The position numbers and the translations under genes are program-made. The notes under the pieces are model-generated. The model ran no database searches. It was not told where the DNA came from and was given only the letters and a program-made list of their open reading frames with translations. Of a stretch of 64,000 nt of DNA, positions 47,452 to 54,899 are shown piece by piece; position 1 is the first letter of the stretch; each line of letters opens with the position of its first letter. Source of the DNA: Streptomyces sp. NRRL B-1140 (lineage in GTDB: Bacteria > Actinomycetota > Actinomycetes > Streptomycetales > Streptomycetaceae); assembly GCF_001280065.1 (NCBI RefSeq), contig NZ_LGEA01000025.1:1-64000 (forward strand). Direction: 5' to 3'.

Positions 47452-50400
47452 ATGCCGCGCAAAGAGCGACCACTGTCCACGGAAGACGGCCCGTTACTGG
47501 AATTCGCCACGGGACTCAGGCAGTTGCGGCAGAAGGCCGGGAATCCGCCCTACCGGAGACTGGCGGAACAGGCGCACTACTCGATCTCGACTCTGTCGTC
47601 CGCGGCGTCCGGCCGGCGGCTGCCGACGCTGGAGGTGACGCTGGCGTACGTCCGTGCCTGTGACGGGGACGTGCGGGAGTGGGAGCGCCGTTGGCGCGAG
47701 GCGGCGGTGCGCCTGGGTGAGGAGGACCCTGCCTCAGGGGGAGCGGAAGGGGCCGGCCCGCCCCCGCCGTACGTGGGCCTGCGGTCGTTCCGGGAGGAGG
47801 ACGCGGAGTGGTTCTTCGGCCGGGAACAGCTGGTGGAGGAACTGGCCGAGCGGCTGGAGCGACAGCGGTTCGTGGTGGTGATCGGGGCTTCTGGTTCGGG
47901 TAAGTCCTCGCTGCTGAGAGCAGGGTTGGTGCCGCACCTGCGGTCTCCGGCGACCATGCCGGTGGTGTTGACGCCGGGGCCGCGGCCGCTGGAGGAGTGC
48001 GCGGTGCGGCTGGCAGCACTGGCGGGTGTCACGGCAGGGGTGCTGTACGGGGAGTTGAGAGAAGATCCGGAGAATCTGGGCCGTGCGGTGCGGCAGGCCA
48101 TCGCGTCTTCCGAAGGCCCGGAGGGCGATCTCCTGCTGGTCGTCGATCAGTTCGAGGAAGTCTTCACCCTGTGCCAGGACGCTGTCGAGCGCAACCGTTT
48201 CGTCGAAGCGCTGATCGCAGCCGCCTCGTCCGAGGGGAGCCGGTGCAGGGTGGCGCTGGCGGTGCGGGCCGACTTCTACGCGCACTGCACCCACCACCCC
48301 CTGCTGGTGGAGGCGATGCGCGACGCGCAGGTGCCGGTCGGGCCGATGAACCTGGACTCGCTGCGCCGGGCGGTCACGAAGCCCGCCCAGCGGGCCGGCC
48401 TGTCCGTCGAGGGGGCGCTGCTGGCGACGCTCACCGCCCAGGCACAGGGGCGGGCCGGGATGCTGCCGCCGCTGTCGCACGCACTCCTGCAGACCTGGCG
48501 GCGGCGTCGTGGCAACGCGCTGACACTGTCCGCGTTCGAGGCGGCGGGCGGGCTCGAGGGCGCGCTGGCGCGGACGGCGGAGGAGTTCTACCAGCAGCTG
48601 GACACCGGTCAGCGGGAGCTGGTCCGCCGGGTGTTCCTGCGGCTGACCGCGCTGGGAGAAGGCACGGAGGACACACGACGGCCGGTTTGCCTGGCGGAGC
48701 TGGACGGACTGGCAGAGTCCGGCGGCGGCCTGGGCGCCGTACTGGACCGTGCCGCCAAGGCGCGGCTGCTGACGCTCGACCGCGAGCGGGCGGAATTGGC
48801 GCACGAGGCCCTGATCCGCTGTTGGCCCAGGTTGCACGGATGGCTTACCGAGGACCGCGAGGCCGTGCGGACCCTGCGCCGGCTCACCGACGCCGCCCAG
48901 TCGTGGGAAGCGCTCGGGCGGGACCCCGGCGCCCTGTACCGCGGGACCCGACTGGAGACGGCAGCGGGGCTCGACCGTACGTCCTTGTCGGTGAAGGAGC
49001 GAGAGTTCCTGGAGGCGAGCCTCGCCGCGCAGGCCGGTGAACGTGCGGCACAACGGCGTCGCGCCCGGCTCCGGCACATGGCGACTGCGCTGCTGAGCGT
49101 CCTGCTCGTGCTGACGACCACGACCGCGGTCCTCGCGGTGCGGGCGCAGCGGGCGGCGGACCGGCAGCGCGACGCCGCCAGTTCGCAGCGGGCCGCCGAC
49201 AAGGCCAGGGCGCTGCGGATGGTCGACCCCGCTCTGGCTGCCCAGCTGAGCCTGGCGGCCTACCGTGTGTCGCCCACTCCAGAGGCACGCAGCAGCGTCC
49301 TGAGCTCCTTCGCCACTCCGTACGCCACGCGTCTGACCGGTCAGACGGGGGCGGTCACCGCCGTGGCGTTCAGCGGCGACGGGGGCATGCTGGTCACCGG
49401 CGGGGCCGACCGCGTGCTGCGCCTGTGGCGGGCCGGGGATCCGCACCGGCCGCGCGAGCTGAGCACGTCGCCCCGCCTCGCAGGCCTGGTTCGTACCGTC
49501 GCCGTCAGCCCGGACGGACGCATGCTGGCCGCGGGCATCGACGACGGCACGGTGCTGGTGTGGGACATCGGTGACGTACGGCGCCCCCGGATCTCGGCAC
49601 GCCTGCCGGGCGGCGCCGGCTCGATCGCTGGATTGAGGTTCGGCCCCGGAGGGCGAACACTCGCGGCGGTCGCCCGTAACGCAATCCGCGTCTGGCAGTT
49701 GACGGATCCCGGGCGCCCGCGCGAGCTCGCCGAACGGGACGTGCGTGCGGCCGTGACCGCGGTGGCGTTCAGCCGGGACGGGCGGACGCTGGCCACGGGC
49801 CATGCCGACCACGCGGTACGGCTCTGGCGGATGACCGCGTCGGGGGAGCGGGTGCGTGAGCTGTCGACCGCTTCCGGCCACGGTGGTGAGGTGAGAGCGG
49901 TGGCGTTCGCCCCCGACGATCGCCGGCTGGCGACCGGAAGCGCCGACTTCACGGTGAGGCTGTGGGACGTGACCCGGCGGGGCCACGCCCGCACGGCGGA
50001 GGTTCTCACGACGCACACCGACGCGGTCAACGCGGTGGCCTTTGCCCCCGACGGCCGTACCCTGGCCACTGCGGGCGCCGACGCCACCGTACGCCGCTGG
50101 CAGGTGACCGGTTCCGGATCCGCCCGGGAACTGTCGGTCTTCACCGGCCACACCAACAACGTCCACGCGGTGGCGTTCAGCCCCGACGGCCGCACCCTGG
50201 CCACCGGCAGCGAGGACCAGACCGCGCGCCTTTGGGATCTGCCCGGGCCGGCCGTGACGGGCCACAGCAGCTCCATCTACTCGGTCGCCTTCAGCCCCGA
50301 CGGACGGACGCTGGCCAGCGGCAGTTACGACCGGACCGTGCGCCTGTGGAGCCTGTCGGACGTACGCCATCCCCGGGAACTGGCCCGGCTCACCGGCCAC

Positions 50401-51270
50401 ACGGGACCCGTCAACTCGGTGGCCTTCCGGCCGGACGGCCGCACTCTGGCCACCGTCAGCGCCGACGGCACACTGCGGCTGTGGAGCGTGGGAGCGGCAC
50501 AGCGGCCCCGCCTGCTCAGCACCGTTCGATGTCGTATCGGCCATGTCAACTCGGTGGCGTTCACTCCTGACGGCCGCACCCTGGCCACCGGCGGCGAGTC
50601 GGGCACCGTGCGGCTGTGGGACACCACGGACGTACGGCACCTCAGCCCGCTCGCCACCCTGCGGGGAACGAGCCCGGTGGATTCCACGGTCTTCGCTCCC
50701 GACGGCCGCGGCCTGGCCGTGGCGAGCCGGAACCGCACGGTCGTCCTGTGGCACCTGACCGCACAGCGGCAGCCCGCACGCCGGGCCGTCCTCACCGGCC
50801 ACACCGACGCGGTGAAGTCGGTGGCGTTCAGCCCCGACGGCCGCACCCTGGCCACCGGCAGCGAGGACCGCTCCGTACGGCTGTGGGATCTGACCGCTCC
50901 ACGGCACCCGGTCGCGCGGGAGCGGCTCACCGGCTACACCGACGGCGTCATGGCCGTCGCTTTCGCCCCCGGCGGCGGGATGCTCGCCACCGCGAGCTCC
51001 GACCACACGGTGCGGTTGTACGGCCTGACCGGCCGCGGCGATGCCGGGGAACCGATCCTTCTGACGGGCCACACCAAGGCAGTCGACACCCTCGCCTTCA
51101 GCCCCGACGGCCGCGTCCTGGCCACCGGCAGCGAGGACTGGACCGCACTGCTGTGGGACCCCGACATCGAGCGCGTCGCCGCCCGCATCTGTGACACCAC
51201 CTCGTCGGCTCTGACCCCCGGCGAATGGCGCCGGTACTTTCCCCAGCGCACCTACCAGCCGCCTTGCTGA
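47452..51270 (+). CDS. XRE-nSTAND-WD40 protein, copy 1
   Basis: This 1272-residue protein has four parts: a helix-turn-helix of XRE type (about 20-70, with SISTLSSAASGRRLPTLEVTL), a STAND-type NTPase (P-loop GASGSGKSS about 145, Walker B LLLVVDQFEEVF), one membrane segment (about 540-566, ATALLSVLLVLTTTTAVLAV), and about thirteen WD40 repeats to the C-terminus (for example TLATGSEDQTARLWDL). Proteins of this nSTAND1 layout are common in Streptomyces and are predicted signalling or conflict-response switches. ATG 47452 follows GGGGAGG. It is paralogous to the gene at 59173; the pair flanks the knottin-like RiPP operon. Confidence 0.9.
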   Translation: MPRKERPLSTEDGPLLEFATGLRQLRQKAGNPPYRRLAEQAHYSISTLSSAASGRRLPTLEVTLAYVRACDGDVREWERRWREAAVRLGEEDPASGGAEGAGPPPPYVGLRSFREEDAEWFFGREQLVEELAERLERQRFVVVIGASGSGKSSLLRAGLVPHLRSPATMPVVLTPGPRPLEECAVRLAALAGVTAGVLYGELREDPENLGRAVRQAIASSEGPEGDLLLVVDQFEEVFTLCQDAVERNRFVEALIAAASSEGSRCRVALAVRADFYAHCTHHPLLVEAMRDAQVPVGPMNLDSLRRAVTKPAQRAGLSVEGALLATLTAQAQGRAGMLPPLSHALLQTWRRRRGNALTLSAFEAAGGLEGALARTAEEFYQQLDTGQRELVRRVFLRLTALGEGTEDTRRPVCLAELDGLAESGGGLGAVLDRAAKARLLTLDRERAELAHEALIRCWPRLHGWLTEDREAVRTLRRLTDAAQSWEALGRDPGALYRGTRLETAAGLDRTSLSVKEREFLEASLAAQAGERAAQRRRARLRHMATALLSVLLVLTTTTAVLAVRAQRAADRQRDAASSQRAADKARALRMVDPALAAQLSLAAYRVSPTPEARSSVLSSFATPYATRLTGQTGAVTAVAFSGDGGMLVTGGADRVLRLWRAGDPHRPRELSTSPRLAGLVRTVAVSPDGRMLAAGIDDGTVLVWDIGDVRRPRISARLPGGAGSIAGLRFGPGGRTLAAVARNAIRVWQLTDPGRPRELAERDVRAAVTAVAFSRDGRTLATGHADHAVRLWRMTASGERVRELSTASGHGGEVRAVAFAPDDRRLATGSADFTVRLWDVTRRGHARTAEVLTTHTDAVNAVAFAPDGRTLATAGADATVRRWQVTGSGSARELSVFTGHTNNVHAVAFSPDGRTLATGSEDQTARLWDLPGPAVTGHSSSIYSVAFSPDGRTLASGSYDRTVRLWSLSDVRHPRELARLTGHTGPVNSVAFRPDGRTLATVSADGTLRLWSVGAAQRPRLLSTVRCRIGHVNSVAFTPDGRTLATGGESGTVRLWDTTDVRHLSPLATLRGTSPVDSTVFAPDGRGLAVASRNRTVVLWHLTAQRQPARRAVLTGHTDAVKSVAFSPDGRTLATGSEDRSVRLWDLTAPRHPVARERLTGYTDGVMAVAFAPGGGMLATASSDHTVRLYGLTGRGDAGEPILLTGHTKAVDTLAFSPDGRVLATGSEDWTALLWDPDIERVAARICDTTSSALTPGEWRRYFPQRTYQPPC

Positions 51271-51333
51271 GCGCAACGCGACCGAGGCCCGACCGCCGAC
51301 CTCTTCCCGGACAGGTCGCGAACCCCGCGGCCA

Positions 51334-51377
51334 TTGTTCGGCGTTCGTTTGTTCGGTGATGTGCGGCGAAAACGAAC
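51334..51377. promoter_or_regulatory. Direct and inverted repeats before the knottin-like precursor gene
   Basis: TTGTTCGG occurs twice in direct orientation (51334-51341 and 51349-51356, 15-base period), and GTTCGTTT (51343-51350) is inverted at AAACGAAC (51370-51377). They lie about 130-175 bases before the precursor start and are the only notable pattern in the 239-bp gap. A regulator site is likely; no regulator is assigned. Confidence 0.4.
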
Positions 51378-51509
51378 AACGCGTATGCCGCTAGACCTTG
51401 GGTCACGGGGGCTTGGGCACGCCGCGCCGAGAGGCGTCCAGGAGGGCCGCTGCCCCGGCACGGAGGCCGGTCGACCGATCGGCCTCGACAACCGACCGAA
51501 GGAGAACCG

Positions 51510-51686
51510 ATGCCAGTGACATCCCTGGCCGAGCGGCTGGCCGGAAACGGACTGCAGCAGCACCTGCACTCCGAGACGACCGCCGTCGAGGAGGCCTGCG
51601 TTCCGCGCTACGAGGACTGCTGGTGGGACTCGGAGTGCTGCCACGGCCTCATCTGCGAGTGGTTCCACTGCTACCTCCAGGGCTGA
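51510..51686 (+). CDS. Knottin-like cysteine-rich precursor peptide
   Basis: This is a 58-residue peptide, easily missed because it is short. The N-terminal about 29 residues (MPVTSLAERLAGNGLQQHLH, then a Ser-Glu-Thr-Thr stretch) look like a helical, Cys-free leader. The C-terminal half has all six cysteines at 30, 37, 43, 44, 49 and 54, spaced C-X6-C-X5-CC-X4-C-X4-C, the classical inhibitor-cystine-knot pattern of spider toxins, including SECCHGLIC. Aromatic residues (WW, WFH, Y) crowd the core. AAGGAG precedes ATG 51510. A leader plus core next to leader-binding, peptidase, redox and export genes makes it a RiPP-type precursor. Core processing is unknown. Confidence 0.8.
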   Translation: MPVTSLAERLAGNGLQQHLHSETTAVEEACVPRYEDCWWDSECCHGLICEWFHCYLQG

Positions 51687-51715
51687 GCGACCGCCCGGCT
51701 CTGCTCGACGAGTGA

Positions 51716-51785
51716 GTGGAGCAGGGCCTTCGCCGGGGCGCGCCGCGACGGCGCGGCCCGGCGAAGGCCCCCGCCCTCGCTCCAC
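51716..51785 (+). terminator. Long hairpin between the precursor and enzyme genes (likely attenuator)
   Basis: Outer arms GTGGAGC (51716-51722) and GCTCCAC (51779-51785), then GGGCCTTCGCCGGG (51724-51737) with CCCGGCGAAGGCCC (51757-51770), and a further GC-rich inner stem form one very stable hairpin 30 bases after the precursor stop. It probably lets the precursor be made in excess over the downstream enzymes. Confidence 0.75.
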
Positions 51786-51810
51786 CTGGGGAACTGGAAC
51801 TGGTGAGGAA

Positions 51811-52206
51811 ATGCACCCTGTCTGGAAAGCCGCCCGTTACGCACGAGAGTTCGTGATCTCCGCCCGACGCGAGAACGGCACCTACGCACTGAACTGGCCC
51901 GCCGTACGGCCCCGTGCGCGCACGACACCCCACGGTGCGGCCAAGGCCGTGGCCCCGCTGCGGATGGCCCAGCGGATCATGATGGGCTTTCTCGATCCCG
52001 TCGAGGACGCCCTGTTCATGACGGCCGCACTACGGACCCTGGGGCACCCCGTCACCTTCCACCTCGGGCGCGAGAAGGCGCCCCTTGTGGCGCCCGGTGG
52101 GTTCTACGCGTGGGCCCAGTACGGCGACGAGGTGCTCACCACCTCGCTGCCCGTGCGGGAGGAGTACACAGAGGTGCTTCGCTCAGGAGAGGTGACCGTA
52201 CCGTGA
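51811..52206 (+). CDS. Lasso-B2-like (transglutaminase-fold) protein lacking catalytic Cys and His
   Basis: This 131-residue protein lines up with lasso-peptide B2/transglutaminase-like peptidases: a short helical start, then LRTLGHPVTFHLGREK and GGFYAWAQYGDEVLTTSLP, equivalent to LRRRGxPAxLxIGV and AHAWVExDG in B2. The catalytic Cys position reads Ala (EDALFMTAAL for CLxRSL) and the His of HAW reads Tyr (YAW). It is therefore probably not a protease and may act as a scaffold for the cyclase or the leader. It follows the hairpin and overlaps the asparagine-synthetase-like gene by 4 bases. The alignment was made by eye. Confidence 0.6.
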   Translation: MHPVWKAARYAREFVISARRENGTYALNWPAVRPRARTTPHGAAKAVAPLRMAQRIMMGFLDPVEDALFMTAALRTLGHPVTFHLGREKAPLVAPGGFYAWAQYGDEVLTTSLPVREEYTEVLRSGEVTVP

Positions 52207-53702
52207 TCGGCACTGCGGAAGTGACTCCGGACGGCGTCGGCGGCACCCCTGCCGACGGGACCGACCGGTGCGAGGGCGTGCGCGAGGAGCGCACGGCAAA
52301 CGGGTTCCTGCTCTCCCGGGAACGCCCCGGGACGACTCCCGTGTACTACCGCGTCGGATACGGACGTCTGGAGTGGGGCGCGGACGCGGCGGCGTTCCGC
52401 CCGGACACGGACCGGCCCGCGCCGGATCCGGGAACGCTGCTCGCCCTCGTCCACGGTCTGGCGCCACCGCCGGACGCCACACCGCTGCCCGGCGTGCGGC
52501 GGCTCACCCTCGGCACCCGCGTCGAGGTGGACAACCGGGGCGTCACCGTCTCCCGGCGGCAGCCGGCTCTGCCGAGCACGGGGCGAGGGCTGCTCGCCTC
52601 GCTCGGGGATGTCCTGACCGCCGGCCCCGACGACTACGCCGTCGCCTACAGCGGCGGTCTGTCGTCCGCGTACCTCGCGATGGCGGCGCTCTCCGCCGGC
52701 CACCGGCCCCAGCTGCTGTACGCGGATCTGGGCCTGCCGGGAGAACGGCCGCCGCTGCCGGAGATTCCCGGACTGCGTACACGGACCGTTCCGCTGGACG
52801 TCTTCGAGCTCCTGGACCACCACCGGGTGTCCGGAGCGGGTGTCATCCCGCCTCTGCCCGACCAGGAGTTCCCACGCCGCCTCGCCGAGCGGCTCTTCGC
52901 GGCGGCGGGGCTTCCCCTGGCCGTAGGCACCCTGCTGGAGGACATCGTCTCCTCCTCGCTGTCGCAGACCGACCGGGGCCGGCGCGACTGGCGTCTGCTG
53001 ACCTGCGAACCGTTCCACCTCAGTGGCACTCTCGGCTCACTGCGCGAGGCGGCCTCCCTGCTCGCCGAAGGCGTCGTACGCAGCGACAGCCCGGTGCGGC
53101 CGCCGTCGGGCACTCCTTCGGGCGATGCTCAACCGGTGGACTCGCCCACCCCGCCCCCGACTCCTCTGGGTCGCAGGGACCTTCCGGGGCTCACCCGGCA
53201 GGGGAGGCTGGCGTTCCAGTCCGCTCAGCAGGCCGCGCTGTCGGTGTGGAAGAACCATCTCGACTTCCTCGGCCCCGTCCTGGGCCGGCTCGAAGCCGGA
53301 CTGGCGGCACGCGTCCCGGCCGGTGGCCCACTCGTCCTCCCCGTCACGCAACCTGCGGTCCTGGGAGCCGTCGACGCGATACCGACCCGACGCATGGGCC
53401 GCATCAGGGGCGGGCTGTACCAGAACCACCAGCCACTGCGTGAACTCCTCGACAAGCGCCGCATCCGCGGGCTGCGGCGCTCCACCTCCTCCTTCGACCT
53501 GCGGCTCGCGGCAGCCGCGTACCTCCACCGCGAGAGCGACAAGATCGCTGCCGAACTGGAACGCGAGTGCGCCCTCGGCGACCTGGGGCTCGTCGACCCG
53601 CGCGTCGTAGCCGGACTCGTACGCGAAGGACCGCACCGCTCCGACCACGCGCTCCCGCTGCTGCGCCTGCTGTGGATCGACCAATGGCTGAGGAAGGGCT
53701 GA
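52203..53702 (+). CDS. Asparagine-synthetase-like ATP-dependent macrocyclase candidate
   Basis: This 499-residue protein has a reduced N-terminal glutaminase-like part (no catalytic Cys1) and a C-terminal PP-loop ATPase with S150-G-G-L-S-S at the place of SGGLDSS. Asp replaced by Ser in this loop is unusual. In lasso-peptide pathways the C protein of this family adenylates a side-chain carboxylate and forms an isopeptide ring. Here the precursor has Glu35 and Asp36 shortly after Cys30, so an amide bond is thinkable, but disulfides could be the main modification. GTG 52203 overlaps the B2-like stop; the PqqD-like gene starts two bases after its own stop. Confidence 0.72.
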   Translation: MIGTAEVTPDGVGGTPADGTDRCEGVREERTANGFLLSRERPGTTPVYYRVGYGRLEWGADAAAFRPDTDRPAPDPGTLLALVHGLAPPPDATPLPGVRRLTLGTRVEVDNRGVTVSRRQPALPSTGRGLLASLGDVLTAGPDDYAVAYSGGLSSAYLAMAALSAGHRPQLLYADLGLPGERPPLPEIPGLRTRTVPLDVFELLDHHRVSGAGVIPPLPDQEFPRRLAERLFAAAGLPLAVGTLLEDIVSSSLSQTDRGRRDWRLLTCEPFHLSGTLGSLREAASLLAEGVVRSDSPVRPPSGTPSGDAQPVDSPTPPPTPLGRRDLPGLTRQGRLAFQSAQQAALSVWKNHLDFLGPVLGRLEAGLAARVPAGGPLVLPVTQPAVLGAVDAIPTRRMGRIRGGLYQNHQPLRELLDKRRIRGLRRSTSSFDLRLAAAAYLHRESDKIAAELERECALGDLGLVDPRVVAGLVREGPHRSDHALPLLRLLWIDQWLRKG

Positions 53703-53704
53703 CG

Positions 53705-54103
53705 ATGCCTCCATCTGCCCAGAACGCCGCGAGTTCTCCCGGAAGCGGCGCGGATTCTCCTGCGAGTGGCGTGCGTTCTCCCGCGTCCGGCGCGGATGCT
53801 CCTGCGGCGGCCGCGGGCTCTCCGGCGGACGCCACGTCCTCTCCTGGCACCGCCCTTCTCCCTCCCGACGGGGTGCGACTTGCGCCGGCCGAGGGAGTCC
53901 GGGTGACCCGGCTGCCCTTCGGGGGTGCCGCTCTGGTCGACGTCCGTTCCCTGCGGCTGGTCGAGTGCGCCGAGTACGAGGCCGACGCCCTGGACCGCCT
54001 CCTGGCCACGGGCCGACCGGACCCGACGGACGTCCACGTTCAGCGGCTGGCGCGGCAACTCTTCCGTTCCGGACTGCTCGTCGCCGTCACCGAACCGAAG
54101 TGA
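53705..54103 (+). CDS. PqqD-like leader-binding protein (RRE) with low-complexity N-terminus
   Basis: This 132-residue protein has an Ala/Ser/Pro-rich, low-complexity start (about 1-50, repeats of SPASG, PSAQ and the like) followed by a PqqD-type domain (about 55-130: VRVTRLPFGGAALVDVRSLR, then a helical C-terminus). PqqD-like RiPP recognition elements bind leader peptides and hand them to the processing enzymes, which fits its place after the asparagine-synthetase-like gene. The N-terminal repeats are unlike other PqqD proteins and may be a flexible tether. Confidence 0.68.
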   Translation: MPPSAQNAASSPGSGADSPASGVRSPASGADAPAAAAGSPADATSSPGTALLPPDGVRLAPAEGVRVTRLPFGGAALVDVRSLRLVECAEYEADALDRLLATGRPDPTDVHVQRLARQLFRSGLLVAVTEPK

Positions 54104-54110
54104 GGTCCCG

Positions 54111-54899
54111 ATGTCCTCCCTCCTCTTCCACTCCGCTCTCGCGGCCCTGGCCGGACCGCTGGCGGCCGCCGGGGTGGCCAAGCTCTGCACGCCACCGGCG
54201 CGGCTGGCCTGGCCGTTCCACTCCCCACTGCTGCGGGCCCCGCACGGCCCCCGGCTGGCCGGAGCCGTGGAGGCGGCTGCCGCGGTCTGCCTCGTGCTGC
54301 TCCCCGGGCGGGCCGCCGCCGCTCTGGCCTTGATCGCGTACGGGGCGCTCACCGCCGCCGCCCACGCGATGCGTGGACGGCGCTGCGCCTGCTTCGGCGC
54401 CGCCCGGCTGGCCGCGGTGGGCCGCCTGCACATCGGCGCCAACGCCATGGGCGCGGCAGTGGCAGCCGTGCTGCTCCTTCCCGACGTACCGTCACGACCG
54501 GAGGTGCGCGGTCCCCTCGCCGTCGTGGCCGCCGGCCTCGTCGCAGCGACCGTCCTGGTCACCGATCGCAGGCGTGCGGCGCGCGAGGCGATCGCCGTGC
54601 CCTGCACGTCGCAGGTCGACGGCGTACATCTGTATGTGTCGGAGAACTGCCCCGCCTGCCGGGCCCTCCGCCAGTTGCTGGCCGCGATGGAACCGGCACG
54701 GCAGGCGGCGGTACAGGTGACCGTGGTGGAGCGGGGCAGCGATCTGCCGCCCCACCTCGCGGACATGTCGGTGCCGTGTGCCACCGCGGTGGACGGCCGG
54801 GGGACACCGGTCTGCGAGCCCACCTCCGGCATCGGATCGGTGAAGGCGCTGATCGACACCATCACCGTCGGCCGGGCGGACGTCACACGTGCGCGCTGA
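54111..54899 (+). CDS. MauE/DoxX-type membrane protein fused to a thioredoxin-like domain
   Basis: This 262-residue fusion has about four membrane segments (1-160, MauE/DoxX-like: AGPLAAAGVAKLCTPPARL, and the paired Cys in RRCACFGAA) and a C-terminal thioredoxin/glutaredoxin-like domain with C180-P-A-C183 in YVSENCPACRALRQLL. MauE-type proteins help form disulfides in exported proteins. Next to a six-Cys knottin-like precursor this is the obvious candidate for oxidative folding at the membrane. It overlaps the next gene start by 11 bases if GTG 54889 is used. Confidence 0.78.
   Translation: MSSLLFHSALAALAGPLAAAGVAKLCTPPARLAWPFHSPLLRAPHGPRLAGAVEAAAAVCLVLLPGRAAAALALIAYGALTAAAHAMRGRRCACFGAARLAAVGRLHIGANAMGAAVAAVLLLPDVPSRPEVRGPLAVVAAGLVAATVLVTDRRRAAREAIAVPCTSQVDGVHLYVSENCPACRALRQLLAAMEPARQAAVQVTVVERGSDLPPHLADMSVPCATAVDGRGTPVCEPTSGIGSVKALIDTITVGRADVTRAR

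Noticed and set aside
47734..51276. Long minus-strand open frame opposite the first WD40 protein
   Set aside because: It is repetitive Gly/Ala/Arg sequence mirroring the WD40 repeats, with no independent ribosome-binding site or family resemblance.
51510..51686. Reading the Cys-rich peptide as a classical lasso precursor
   Set aside because: It lacks the usual leader pattern and the Thr at the second-last leader position, and has six cysteines in a knottin spacing; only the enzymes are lasso-like.
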